The notes under the pieces: model-generated
The model's database searches: none
Told to the model about the DNA's origin: nothing
The model's input: only the letters and a program-made list of their open reading frames with translations
Origin: Clostridia bacterium
GTDB taxonomy: Bacteria; Bacillota; Clostridia; Oscillospirales; CAG-272
Direction: 5' to 3'
DNA length: 54,828 nt
NCBI GenBank assembly: GCA_017938425.1
Contig: JAGBBQ010000042.1
Coordinates: forward strand, 1 to 54,828
Program-made: the position numbers and the translations under genes
Shown: piece after piece, positions 7,570 to 16,168 of the stretch
How positions within the stretch are numbered: the first letter of the stretch is position 1
How the letters are laid out: each line of letters begins with the position of its first letter

Positions 7570-8868
7570 ATGGCTGACTTTTCTTCTCCCGCCTATAAGC
7601 GCTCGCGCGCCGCTTACGTGGCGCAAAGCACATTTGAATATTTTATCACGCTTGTGGTGGCGGATGCATTTCTCGCAAAGCTTCTGACCTCGCTTGGCGT
7701 GAGCGATGCGATGGCGGGTATCATTGCCTCCTTCGTCTCCTTAGTGTTTGTCGTGCAGATCTTTTCGATCCTGCTCGTCAAGGGGCGAATGGGCTCGCGC
7801 TCGCTCTCTATGATCTTTGAGACGCTGAGCCAGCTCTGCTTTGCATCGATCTATTTCATTCCGTTTTTGCCCGTATCGAGGGAAGCGAAGCATATGATCG
7901 TGATCCTCGCGATCCTTTTTGCGTACGTATCGAAGTATCTCGTATATTACATTCTTTTTAAGTGGGGCAATTCCTTCGTGGAGAATTCGCGCCGCGGCCG
8001 CTTTTCCGCTCTGCGCGAGATGGTCTCGCTTTTCGGCGGCATCGTGTTCACGCTCGTTGTCAGCCGTGTGTTTGATTCCTACGAGGCGTCGGGCAACCTT
8101 TCGGGCGGCTTTCTCTTCATCGCGATCGTGATCCTCGTCTGCACGCTCAGCTCGCTGGTCAGTATGCTGCTGATGAAGCCGGAGAGCACCGTCGAGGAGC
8201 AGAGCGATAAGAAGTCGCTGCGCGACGTGATGCGAAATACGCTCGGCAATCCGCATTTTCGCCGCCTTCTTGTTTTCGCCGTGCTCTGGGAGTGCGCCAA
8301 GTATTTTACCGTCGGCTTTTTGGGCGTATATAAGACCAAGGAGCTGGTGATGACCGTCTTTCTCGTTCAGATCGTCAACGTGGTGGCAAACGGATTTCGC
8401 CTTGTCTTCTCGGTCCCGTTTGGGAAATATTCGGATAAGACCTCCTTTGCCAAGGGAATAAAGCTTGGCCTCATTCTGGCAGCGGCGGCCTTCCTCTTCT
8501 GTATGCTGACAACGCCGAAAAACTGGTTCTTCATTATCCTTTATACCGTGCTCTATAACGTCAGCACCGCGGGCACGAATCAGAACGGCTTCAATATTAT
8601 GTACAGCACCGTGAGCAACGAGTATATCGTGCAGGCAATGGCGATCCGCAACTGTGTCGGCGGCATCTTCGGCTTCGGCGCGGCGCTGCTTGGCGGCCGC
8701 ATCCTCTCCGCCGTGCAGGCAAACGGCAACCGTGCTTTCGGTATACCGATGTACGGTCAGCAGCTGCTTGCGGGCATTTCGCTTTTGCTGACGGTTTCTG
8801 CAATTGTATATCTGCACTTCGCGATCGTCCGTCCCGATGAGGAGCGAAGGCTTGTACATATGGATTAA
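7570..8868 (+). CDS. MFS transporter, probable glycoside uptake
   Basis: A 432-residue polytopic membrane protein with about 12 hydrophobic segments in two halves separated by a charged central loop (PESTVEEQSDKKSLRDVM, about 205-225). It has MFS-type charged loops between segments 2 and 3 (KGRMGSRSL) and 8 and 9 (GKYSDKTSFAKG). I chose ATG 7570, preceded by GGAAAGGA. Thirteen bases separate its stop from the first of three glycosidase genes, so it very likely forms an operon and imports their substrate, possibly a xyloside or another short plant-derived glycoside. The substrate is inferred from context only. Confidence 0.8.
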   Translation: MADFSSPAYKRSRAAYVAQSTFEYFITLVVADAFLAKLLTSLGVSDAMAGIIASFVSLVFVVQIFSILLVKGRMGSRSLSMIFETLSQLCFASIYFIPFLPVSREAKHMIVILAILFAYVSKYLVYYILFKWGNSFVENSRRGRFSALREMVSLFGGIVFTLVVSRVFDSYEASGNLSGGFLFIAIVILVCTLSSLVSMLLMKPESTVEEQSDKKSLRDVMRNTLGNPHFRRLLVFAVLWECAKYFTVGFLGVYKTKELVMTVFLVQIVNVVANGFRLVFSVPFGKYSDKTSFAKGIKLGLILAAAAFLFCMLTTPKNWFFIILYTVLYNVSTAGTNQNGFNIMYSTVSNEYIVQAMAIRNCVGGIFGFGAALLGGRILSAVQANGNRAFGIPMYGQQLLAGISLLLTVSAIVYLHFAIVRPDEERRLVHMD

Positions 8869-8881
8869 AAAGGAGAGCGCC

Positions 8882-10237
8882 ATGAGAAAAATAGAGGTGG
8901 ATTTTTCAAAAACGGTGGGCCCGATCAAGGCGATGCACGCCGTCGGTCAGCCGCCCTTTTACGGTATGGATTTTTCCTATTGCCGTTACCTTGCAGCGGC
9001 GCATATTCCGTATGCAAGACTGCACGATGTCGGCGGTGCGTACGGCAGATCGGTGTTTGTGGATGTCCCGAATATCTTCCGCAATTTCGATGCGGATGAA
9101 AACGATCCCGCCTCGTATGACTTTGCATTTACCGACGTTTTGCTTGCCGAATTAAAAAAACACGGTGTCGATCCATACTTTCGCCTCGGTGTCACGATCG
9201 AGAATTACGCCTCCATCCGCGCCTATCATATCTATCCGCCGAAGGATTTCTCGAAATGGGCGCGTATCTCGGAGCATATCGTCCGTCACTATAACGAGGG
9301 CTGGGCAAACGGCTTTACCTACGGAATTGAATACTGGGAGATCTGGAACGAGCCCGAGGGGCATCCGGACGGCACGGACGCATGTATGTGGCTCGGCACG
9401 CGCGAGGAGTATTTCGAGCTGTACCGCGTGGCCGCCTCGCATCTGAAAAAATGCTTCGGTGACAAAATCAAGATCGGCGGCTACGCCTCCTGCGGCTTCT
9501 CCGCGCTGAAGTATGAGAATGCGCAGCGCGCTCTGCAAACGGGTGACACCCGGGGGCTGACGGAGCGCGAGGCGATCGTTCTGCATCGCCAGACCTATTA
9601 TCTTGCCTTCCTTGCAATGCTGAAGGAGCATAAGCCGCCCATCGACTTCTTCTCCTGGCACAGCTATGAGCCGTTTGAATTTGATCTCGTGCAGCAGGCG
9701 TACGTGGAGAAAACGCTCGCCGAGGCAGGCTACGGCGATATCGAGATCCATCTGAATGAATGGAACACGCATTATAAGACGGACACGCGCGGCACGGCCG
9801 AGGCGGCGGCGCATAGCGCGGCGCTGATGTGCGGTATGCAGAAGACCAAAATGACCGTGATGAACTTCTACGATGCGCGCCTCGGGCATTCGGTCTATGG
9901 CGGTCTTTTCAATCCGCTCACCTTCCGTCCCTTTGCCACCTACGATGCCTTCCTTGCCTTCGGCGCGCTCTATGCGCTCGGCACGGAGGTCGCGGTCACG
10001 GGTGAGGGAAGCGGGATCTACACCACCGCCGCCACCGACGGTGAGGACAAAGCGCTCCTTATCGTCAATACGGGCGCAAGGAAGGAGCTATCCCTAAATC
10101 TTGAGGGCAAGTATCTTGCGTACATCTGCAAGAACGGAAAGCGCATTGTACCCACCGATGCCGATCCCCGATCCTTTGTTTTGAAGAAAAATGAGTTTAT
10201 TTTGTTTGCGACGAAGCCACTCACGATACTTGACTAA
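8882..10237 (+). CDS. GH39-like glycoside hydrolase, copy 1
   Basis: A 451-residue protein with the features of a clan GH-A retaining glycosidase, closest in style to family 39 (beta-xylosidase and relatives). The acid/base Glu is in EIWNEPE (about residue 162) and the likely nucleophile in HLNEWNT (about 295). The N-terminal KAMHAVGQPPFYGMDFSY and PYARLHDVGG segments form the first barrel strands. There is no signal peptide, so it acts in the cytosol. The start at ATG 8882 has an AAAGGAG site. It is first of three tandem paralogues and is the only one lacking the FDPRWRRPF block. Family placement is moderate; the substrate is unknown. Confidence 0.8.
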   Translation: MRKIEVDFSKTVGPIKAMHAVGQPPFYGMDFSYCRYLAAAHIPYARLHDVGGAYGRSVFVDVPNIFRNFDADENDPASYDFAFTDVLLAELKKHGVDPYFRLGVTIENYASIRAYHIYPPKDFSKWARISEHIVRHYNEGWANGFTYGIEYWEIWNEPEGHPDGTDACMWLGTREEYFELYRVAASHLKKCFGDKIKIGGYASCGFSALKYENAQRALQTGDTRGLTEREAIVLHRQTYYLAFLAMLKEHKPPIDFFSWHSYEPFEFDLVQQAYVEKTLAEAGYGDIEIHLNEWNTHYKTDTRGTAEAAAHSAALMCGMQKTKMTVMNFYDARLGHSVYGGLFNPLTFRPFATYDAFLAFGALYALGTEVAVTGEGSGIYTTAATDGEDKALLIVNTGARKELSLNLEGKYLAYICKNGKRIVPTDADPRSFVLKKNEFILFATKPLTILD

Positions 10238-10254
10238 GAGAAAGGAATAAGAAC

Positions 10255-11592
10255 ATGAAGCTTTCGGTTGATTTTTCAAAAACAGCGGGGCCGATCAAGG
10301 CGATGCACGCCGTCGGTCAGCCGCCCTTCCTCGGAATGAACTTCTCGTATTTTCATTATCTTACCGAGGCGCATATTCCGTATTCACGCCTGCATGATGT
10401 CGGCGGTGCATACGGAAGGAACGTTTTCGTGGATATCCCGAATATCTTCCGTGATTTTGATGCGGACGCGTGCGATCCCGCATCCTACGATTTCACCTTT
10501 ACGGATGCGCTTCTCTCTGCGCTGACGGAAGCGGGCGTGAAGCCCTATTTCCGCCTCGGCGTCACGATCGAGAACTACGCGAAAATGAAAGCGTACCGCG
10601 TGTATCCCCCGAAGGATTTTTCAAAATGGGCGCGTATATGTGAGCACATCATCCGCCACTACAACGAGGGCTGGGCAAACGGCTTCGCCTTCGGGATCGA
10701 ATACTGGGAAATCTGGAATGAGCCGGATAGCGGCCCCGGTGACGTGAGCGAAATGTGGCTCGGCACGAAGGAAGAGTATTTTGCGCTTTATAAGATCACC
10801 GCAAAGCACCTGAAGGATACCTTCGGGGATAAGATAAAGGTCGGCGGCTACGCCGCCTGCGGCCTTTACGCAATGCGAAACGGCGCGCTCGAGGCGGAGG
10901 ATAAGGAGGCACTCTCCTATCACGAAAAGCGCACGCTCTATTGGCACGGCTTCTTCCATTCCTTTATGGAGATGCTGAAAAACGATCGCCCGCCGATGGA
11001 CTTTTTCTCCTACCACAGCTACGATACGGTCGAGAACACCCTGTTCTATCAGAGCTATATCGAAAAGAAGCTTGAAGAGGTCGGCTACGGTCATGTTGAG
11101 ATCCATAATAACGAATGGAATACCCACCACGAGGTTGACACGATGGGCACGAAGGCCGCCGCGGCACACACCGCCGCAATGATGTGTGCCATGCAGAAAA
11201 CGAAGCTGCATATGCTGATGTACTACGATGCGCGCATCGGCTGCTCGTTCTACAGCGGTATGTTCGATCCGAGATGGAGAAGGCCGTTCGTGACCTACGA
11301 TGCCTTCCTTGCCTTCGGTACGCTCTACGCGCTCGGCACGGAGGTTGAGGTGAAGGGCGCGGCAGACGGTCTTTACGCCGTCGCCGCCACGGACGGTGGG
11401 GACAGAGCGATCCTGCTTGCCAATATCGGTGAGGAGAGGGAGATAAGCCTTCCCCTTGACGGAAACTATTACGCTTACGCCGTTACCGACGATACGCGCA
11501 TGAAGCCTGTGACGCTTGATCCGAAGGGCTTCACAATAGAGAAGGAAGCATTCGTGCTCCTCACCACAAAAGAAATTGAAATTCCACAGTGA
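10255..11592 (+). CDS. GH39-like glycoside hydrolase, copy 2
   Basis: A 445-residue paralogue of the preceding gene, 17 bases downstream with its own AAAGGA site. Acid/base Glu in EIWNEPD and nucleophile candidate in HNNEWNT are conserved, though the residue before NEW differs from the other copies (HNNEW instead of HLNEW). No signal peptide. Its middle third is the most divergent of the three (HSYDTVENTLFYQSYIEKKLEEVGYG), while the last third (FDPRWRRPFVTYDAFLAF onward) is nearly identical to copy 3 at the DNA level. This suggests gene conversion. Specificity may differ from copies 1 and 3. Confidence 0.8.
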   Translation: MKLSVDFSKTAGPIKAMHAVGQPPFLGMNFSYFHYLTEAHIPYSRLHDVGGAYGRNVFVDIPNIFRDFDADACDPASYDFTFTDALLSALTEAGVKPYFRLGVTIENYAKMKAYRVYPPKDFSKWARICEHIIRHYNEGWANGFAFGIEYWEIWNEPDSGPGDVSEMWLGTKEEYFALYKITAKHLKDTFGDKIKVGGYAACGLYAMRNGALEAEDKEALSYHEKRTLYWHGFFHSFMEMLKNDRPPMDFFSYHSYDTVENTLFYQSYIEKKLEEVGYGHVEIHNNEWNTHHEVDTMGTKAAAAHTAAMMCAMQKTKLHMLMYYDARIGCSFYSGMFDPRWRRPFVTYDAFLAFGTLYALGTEVEVKGAADGLYAVAATDGGDRAILLANIGEEREISLPLDGNYYAYAVTDDTRMKPVTLDPKGFTIEKEAFVLLTTKEIEIPQ

Positions 11593-11607
11593 TAAAAGGA
11601 GATAAAA

Positions 11608-12957
11608 ATGAAGCTTACGGTTGATTTTTCGAATGCAATCGGCAAGATCAAGGCGATGCACGCCGTTGGTCAGCCGCCATTTTTTGGAATGAACTTCTCG
11701 TATTTTCATTACCTTACCGAGGCGCATATTCCGTATGCAAGACTGCACGATGTGGGCGGTGCGTACGGCGGATCGGTTTTCGTGGATATCCCAAACCTTT
11801 TTCGCGATTTCGATGCGGATGAAAACGATCCCGCTTCCTACGATTTTGCGTTCACGGATGTTCTGCTCTCCGAGCTGACAAAGGCGGGTGTGAAGCCCTA
11901 TTTCCGCCTCGGTGTTACGATTGAAAACTATCCGCACATCCGTGCATATCGCATTTATCCGCCGAAGGATGCCGCAAAATGGGCGCGTATCTGCGAGCAT
12001 GTGATCCGCCACTATAACGAGGGGTGGGCGAATGGCTTTGCATACGGCATTGAATACTGGGAGATCTGGAACGAGCCGGATAGCAAGACCGAACGCGGCT
12101 CGATGATGTGGCTCGGCACTGAGGAGGAGTATTATCGTCTGTACGCCGTGACGGCGAAGCATCTGAAAAAGTGCTTCGGTGACCGTATCAAGGTCGGCGG
12201 CTTTGCCTCCTGCGGCTTCTACGCGCTTACCGACACAAACGCAAAGCGTGCCTTGGAGAGCGGCAATACCGAGGGGCTTTCGGATTATGAAAAGAACATC
12301 ATTTATTTCAAGAAGTACTTCGAGGATTTCCTCCTTTATATAAAGAAGGAAAACGCGCCGATCGACTTCTTCTCCTGGCATAGCTACGATCCCGTTGGAA
12401 ACACTCTCATCCATCAGGCATACGTGGAAAAAACGCTTGCTGATGCAGGCTACGGTGATATCGAGATCCATCTGAACGAATGGAACACGCATCACTCGGT
12501 AAAGGAGATGGGAACAGCGGCCGCCGCCGCATCCTCTGCCGCAATGATGTGTGCGATGCAGGATACGAAAATGGCGGTGATGAACTTCTACGATGCGCGC
12601 CTCGGTCTTTCCGACTATTGCGGTCTGTTCGATCCGAGGTGGAGAAGGCCGTTCGTGACCTACGATGCCTTCCTTGCCTTCGGTACGCTCTATGCGCTCG
12701 GCACGGAGGTCGAGCTTCAGGGCGCGGGCGATGGGCTTTACGCCGTCGCCGCCACCGACGGTAAGGACAGAGCGATCCTGCTTGCCAATATCGGCGAGGA
12801 GAGGGAGATAAGCCTTCCCCTTGACGGAAATTATTACGCCTACGCCGCGTGCGACGATACGCGTATGAAGAGCGCGGCGCTCGATCTCTCCTGCTTTAAA
12901 ATGAAAAAGGATACGGTCGTCTTTCTCTCAACGAAGGCGCTTGCGATCCCGGAATGA
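11608..12957 (+). CDS. GH39-like glycoside hydrolase, copy 3
   Basis: A 449-residue paralogue with catalytic motifs EIWNEPD and HLNEWNT, an AAAGGAG site before ATG 11608, and no signal peptide. It is a mosaic. Up to MNFYDARLG it resembles copy 1 (shared QAYVEKTLADAGYGDIEIH), and from FDPRWRRPF to the end it resembles copy 2 almost exactly, with the switch near 12605-12630. It is last in the operon and followed directly by a bidirectional terminator. Three active-looking copies in tandem suggest either dosage or slightly different glycoside substrates imported by the adjacent MFS protein. Confidence 0.8.
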   Translation: MKLTVDFSNAIGKIKAMHAVGQPPFFGMNFSYFHYLTEAHIPYARLHDVGGAYGGSVFVDIPNLFRDFDADENDPASYDFAFTDVLLSELTKAGVKPYFRLGVTIENYPHIRAYRIYPPKDAAKWARICEHVIRHYNEGWANGFAYGIEYWEIWNEPDSKTERGSMMWLGTEEEYYRLYAVTAKHLKKCFGDRIKVGGFASCGFYALTDTNAKRALESGNTEGLSDYEKNIIYFKKYFEDFLLYIKKENAPIDFFSWHSYDPVGNTLIHQAYVEKTLADAGYGDIEIHLNEWNTHHSVKEMGTAAAAASSAAMMCAMQDTKMAVMNFYDARLGLSDYCGLFDPRWRRPFVTYDAFLAFGTLYALGTEVELQGAGDGLYAVAATDGKDRAILLANIGEEREISLPLDGNYYAYAACDDTRMKSAALDLSCFKMKKDTVVFLSTKALAIPE

Positions 12958-12958
12958 T

Positions 12959-12992
12959 AAAAAAGCCGTTTGGGAAACCAAACGGCTTTTTT
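12959..12992. terminator. Bidirectional terminator
   Basis: A 15-bp stem (12959-12973 with 12978-12992) around a GAAA tetraloop, with A6 on the left and T6 on the right. It serves the glycosidase operon on plus and the ylyB-type gene on minus. Confidence 0.93.
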
Positions 12993-13023
12993 GCAAACAA
13001 CTATATTCAAAAAGACAAGATTA

Positions 13024-13959
13024 TTATTCAAAATCCTTGCGAAGAAGCGCAAGCGCTTTCTCGAAATTTTCGGGAAGCGGACATTCGAAAGAAACACGCT
13101 CGCCGCTGGTCGGATGCGTAAAGGAGAGCCTTTTTGCGTGCAGTGCCTGCCCGTCAAAAAGATTTTTGTGCGCCTTTTCAAAGCGCGTTTTCCCGCCGCC
13201 GTACACCTCGTCTCCGAGCAAAGCGTGCCCGAGAGAGGCCATATGCACGCGGATCTGGTGCGTGCGCCCGGTCTCCAGATTCAGCTTCAGGTAAGAGACC
13301 TCGCCGAAGCGCTCAATGACCTCGTAGTGCGTCACGGCGTCTCTTGCACCCGGTGCGCCCTCGGGCAGGATCGCCATTTTCTTGCGGTCCACGGGATGGC
13401 GCCCGATCCATTTGCTCACGGTGCCAAGGTCCTCGCGAAAGCCGCCCGTCACGAGTGCGTGATATTCTCTTACGATGCGATGCCCCTCGAGCTGCTCTGC
13501 GAGCGCGCGGTGCGCAAGATCGTTCTTTGCCACCACCAAAAGCCCGCTCGTGTCCTTATCGATGCGGTGCACGATGCCGGGGCGGATCTCGCCGCCGATG
13601 CCCGAAAGCTCGCCCTCGCAATGGTAGAGCAGGGCGTTGACGAGCGTACCCTCGTAGTTGCCGGGCGCGGGATGCACCACCATACCCGAGGGCTTGTTGA
13701 TCACAATGATATCCTTATCTTCAAAAACCACGTCAAGAGGGATGTTCTCGGGCTTGGCCTCGGTCGGCACCGCCTCGGGAAGCGTAACGCAGATCACGTC
13801 GCCTGCGCGCACGGCATATTTTTTGCCCTGCACCTTACCGCATACGGTCACCGCCCCCTCCTCGCAGAGCCTTGCGGCGGCACTGCGGGAAAGCTCGGTG
13901 CATGCCGCGAGATAGGAATCCAGGCGCTCGCCTGCCATATCCTTCACGGTGAGCTCCAT
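13024..13959 (-). CDS. RluD/YlyB-type pseudouridine synthase
   Basis: A 311-residue enzyme with an S4 domain at 12-70 (LDSYLAACTELSRSAAARLCEEG) and the RluA catalytic signature HRIDKDTSGLL, plus TGRTHQIRVHMASLGHALLGD. RluD-type enzymes modify helix 69 of 23S rRNA. I chose ATG 13959 because AAAGGA precedes it and the upstream gene, lspA, ends one base before. The lspA-ylyB order matches Bacillus subtilis, which supports a YlyB identity. It is the terminal gene of the ylm/lsp run on this strand. Confidence 0.93.
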   Translation of the reverse strand: MELTVKDMAGERLDSYLAACTELSRSAAARLCEEGAVTVCGKVQGKKYAVRAGDVICVTLPEAVPTEAKPENIPLDVVFEDKDIIVINKPSGMVVHPAPGNYEGTLVNALLYHCEGELSGIGGEIRPGIVHRIDKDTSGLLVVAKNDLAHRALAEQLEGHRIVREYHALVTGGFREDLGTVSKWIGRHPVDRKKMAILPEGAPGARDAVTHYEVIERFGEVSYLKLNLETGRTHQIRVHMASLGHALLGDEVYGGGKTRFEKAHKNLFDGQALHAKRLSFTHPTSGERVSFECPLPENFEKALALLRKDFE

Positions 13960-13960
13960 A

Positions 13961-14470
13961 TCAGCGCTTTTCCTTTCCCTCACGGATGACCTCCAGCACG
14001 AGCGAGAGGATGAGAAGCCCCGCACCCACGCAAACGAAGGAGTCCGCGCCGTTGAAGATCGCGAAGTTGATCAGTCGGAAATCGATGAAGTCCACCACGT
14101 AGCCGAGCGCCACGCGGTCGATCATGTTACCGATGCCGCCCGAGATGAGCATCGAGAGCGCGATGCCCGCGAGCCTTCCCTCGGAGAGCCCCGAGAAAAG
14201 ATAGAAGATCATCGCCGCGATGGCAACCGTCGAGATGATAAGAAATACCCAGCGGTTGTTTGCGAGCATACCGAAGGCGGCGCCCGTGTTTTCCGCATAG
14301 GTCAGATGCAGGGCGTCCTTGATGATCGGCACGGTGTAAAGCGGGTCCTCGGGCGGCGGCATAAGGTAGCGGACCGCCAACCATTTCGTCAGCTGATCGA
14401 GCAGGATGCCGACCGCAACGATGCCGATATACAGAAGGTATTCAAAGATTGAAAGCTTTCTAAATTTCAT
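13961..14470 (-). CDS. lspA: Lipoprotein signal peptidase (signal peptidase II)
   Basis: A 169-residue membrane aspartyl protease that removes signal peptides from prolipoproteins, such as the binding protein encoded at 4020. It has four hydrophobic segments and the family motifs NTGAAFG, GGIGNMIDR with the first catalytic Asp, VVDFIDF, and FNGADS with the second catalytic Asp. Length is normal. In Bacillus ileS and divIVA stand upstream; here ylmG is directly upstream instead. The ATG at 14470 follows an AAAGGA site, and a 15-bp intercistronic hairpin lies just before it. Confidence 0.96.
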   Translation of the reverse strand: MKFRKLSIFEYLLYIGIVAVGILLDQLTKWLAVRYLMPPPEDPLYTVPIIKDALHLTYAENTGAAFGMLANNRWVFLIISTVAIAAMIFYLFSGLSEGRLAGIALSMLISGGIGNMIDRVALGYVVDFIDFRLINFAIFNGADSFVCVGAGLLILSLVLEVIREGKEKR

Positions 14471-14486
14471 ATTTATCCTTTAAGTG

Positions 14487-14526
14487 AAGAACGGTCGGGA
14501 CGATGCGAGAGGTCCCGGCCGTTCTT
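14487..14526 (-). terminator. Intercistronic hairpin between ylmG and lspA
   Basis: A 15-bp stem with one wobble pair (14487-14501 with 14512-14526). On the minus strand, the coding strand, it has no good U-tract (tail UUCAC); on the plus strand four T follow. It is a likely partial terminator or processing hairpin in the middle of the minus-strand operon. Confidence 0.55.
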
Positions 14527-14548
14527 TTGTGTTTATGCGCGTGAGGCC

Positions 14549-14821
14549 TTAAACCGCGGGGAGAAAAAGCCGCACGGAATAGATCAGAATATATGCCAGA
14601 GAAAAGGCCCAGTCGATCGGCGAGTCCTGCCCGATATTCAGCTTATAAAGCAGCGCGCGCACGGGGATAACGAAGGGCTCCGTCACCAGCGTAACGAAGG
14701 CTGCGACGCGGCTGTCCTGCATAGAGGGGAAGAAGGAAAGCACCATCCGCACCAGCATACAGAAGGTGACGGCCGAAAGCAGCAGGGAAATGCATCTTGC
14801 AAAAACGATCAGTATGCCCAA
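14549..14821 (-). CDS. ylmG: YggT/YlmG family membrane protein
   Basis: A 90-residue protein with two hydrophobic segments (residues 5-28 and 68-86) and the conserved stretch between them (RMVLSFFPSMQDSRVAAFVTLVTEPFVIPVRALL) typical of YggT/YlmG. The exact biochemical role is not settled; the family is linked to envelope and division functions through its constant place next to sepF. The start is TTG 14821, with AGAGGTG about nine bases upstream. It sits directly downstream of sepF. Confidence 0.88.
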   Translation of the reverse strand: MGILIVFARCISLLLSAVTFCMLVRMVLSFFPSMQDSRVAAFVTLVTEPFVIPVRALLYKLNIGQDSPIDWAFSLAYILIYSVRLFLPAV

Positions 14822-14859
14822 TATAGGTACACCTCTTTAAAAAAATTCCGAGCGACGCG

Positions 14860-15255
14860 TCAGGCATCCTCGCCGGTCACGTCCACGTTATGGGGGGTGA
14901 TGATATACGTGCCCTGTGCCACCTGCTTGATGTCGCCGCCGGTGGAGTAGGTAACGCCGTTGAGGAAGTCGAGCATACGAAGGGTGTTCGCAGGATCGAA
15001 GAGCTCAAGATTCAGAATGACGGTGCAGCCGTCGAGAAGGTAATCCGCAATGTCGCTCACCTCGGAGAAGGACTCGGGGTGCACGACCTTCAGCTCGATA
15101 TTGCTGTCCTTGCCCGCAGAGGTGCTCTTGATCGCCTTCGGCTCCTCGATGGGTGCCGCCTTGGGTGCGGCCGTGGTCTGCTCAAAGCTCTTGAAGGAGA
15201 TCTCCTCCTGCTCGGCAGTTTTTTGCTTCAGCTTGTCAGCCCATTTTTCAAACAT
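14860..15255 (-). CDS. sepF: Cell division protein SepF
   Basis: A 131-residue FtsZ-associated protein that helps Z-ring assembly and membrane tethering. The short N-terminal amphipathic stretch (MFEKWADKLKQK) would bind membrane; a flexible proline/alanine linker (35-50) leads to the globular domain (about 53-125) with VVHPESFSEVSDIADYLLDG, VILNLELFD, RMLDFLNGVTYSTGG and ITPHNVDV, all family hallmarks. The AAAGGAG site is clear. It follows ylmE and precedes ylmG, as in most Firmicutes. Confidence 0.95.
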   Translation of the reverse strand: MFEKWADKLKQKTAEQEEISFKSFEQTTAAPKAAPIEEPKAIKSTSAGKDSNIELKVVHPESFSEVSDIADYLLDGCTVILNLELFDPANTLRMLDFLNGVTYSTGGDIKQVAQGTYIITPHNVDVTGEDA

Positions 15256-15269
15256 GTTTTTATTCTCCT

Positions 15270-15971
15270 TTACTTTTTAAACAGACGCCGTCCGACGCGC
15301 ACGAGGGTTGCCCCCTCCTCGATCGCGGTCACGTAGCTGTCGCTCATTCCCATAGAGAGAATGGGCGATGCGGTCGCGTAACCGAACCTTTGGCCGACGG
15401 TGTCGAAAATTTTCTTGGTTTCTCTGAAGTAGGGGCGATATTCCTCGCTCGTCTCGAGGTTTGGCCCCATGGTCATCACGCCGCAGAGCGCAAGACCGTC
15501 AAAGGCGCGGAGCGCTTCGCAAAAGGCGAGTGCGTCCTCGGGGAGGATGCCGCCCTTATTTTCCTCTCTGCCGCTGTTGATCTCGATCAGCACGGGAAGC
15601 CGTCTTCCGAGCTTTTTCGCCTGCTTGTCGATCTCCTTGGCAAGAGAGAGAGAATCGAGCGAATGGATCAGAGTGCATTTATCCGCGATCAGCTTCACCT
15701 TATTGGTCTGCAGATTGCCGATCTCGTGCATCGCCGTTTCAAAGCCGTTTTCCGTAAGAAGCGCCTTTCTTCGCGCCGCCTCCTGCGGTCGGTTCTCGCC
15801 CATATCGGTCGCGCCGAAGTGTGCAAGCGCGAGCAGCTCCTCGTCCGAGCCGCTCTTCGTAACGCAGACGAGCGTCACGGGCGGGCGCCCGAGGGAAGCC
15901 GCCAGAGCATCGATCTCACCCCTCAGCTCCTCGTAATTCTTTTTTATATACAGATATTCGTCGTAATTCAC
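15270..15971 (-). CDS. ylmE: YggS/YlmE-type pyridoxal phosphate homeostasis protein
   Basis: A 233-residue single-domain TIM barrel binding PLP, involved in vitamin B6 homeostasis. The PLP lysine is in CVTKSG near residue 38; MGENRPQE, HEIGNLQTNK and SMGMSDSYVTAIEEGATLVRVGRRLF are the family motifs in slightly divergent form (usually FGENR and HFIGHLQ). Translation starts at GTG 15971. It is the first gene of the ylmE-sepF-ylmG-lspA-ylyB run. Confidence 0.92.
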   Translation of the reverse strand: MNYDEYLYIKKNYEELRGEIDALAASLGRPPVTLVCVTKSGSDEELLALAHFGATDMGENRPQEAARRKALLTENGFETAMHEIGNLQTNKVKLIADKCTLIHSLDSLSLAKEIDKQAKKLGRRLPVLIEINSGREENKGGILPEDALAFCEALRAFDGLALCGVMTMGPNLETSEEYRPYFRETKKIFDTVGQRFGYATASPILSMGMSDSYVTAIEEGATLVRVGRRLFKK

Positions 15972-16015
15972 GGTAGGTTGCCTCGCGTAGAAAGAATGTT
16001 TGGAAGAGTATTATC

Positions 16016-16045
16016 ATTATACCATATCCTCGCGGATAAAAGCAA
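16016..16045 (-). promoter_or_regulatory. Promoter of the ylmE-sepF cluster
   Basis: On minus, TTGCTT (16040-16045), an 18-bp spacer and TATAAT (16016-16021), with TG in the extended -10 position. It lies about 45 bases upstream of the ylmE GTG. Confidence 0.8.
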
Positions 16046-16103
16046 GACCTAATATAAAATATTTTTTAAATAGCAATAAAAAAATAAATCTCTATGCAAG
16101 ACC

Positions 16104-16132
16104 TTGATTTTGTACGAAGAATATGTTATAAT
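16104..16132 (+). promoter_or_regulatory. Promoter of mrnC-hisS
   Basis: TTGATT (16104-16109), a 17-bp spacer and TATAAT (16127-16132), with an extended TG. It is divergent from the ylmE promoter. Confidence 0.9.
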
Positions 16133-16168
16133 ACGGAGAGTAAAAAACTTCGGAAAGAGAGATTTCGG

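Noticed and set aside
10621-12495. A 624-codon minus-strand frame across the glycosidases
   Set aside because: It is opposite two genes with intact catalytic motifs and has no recognisable domain; GC-rich codon use leaves the complement open.
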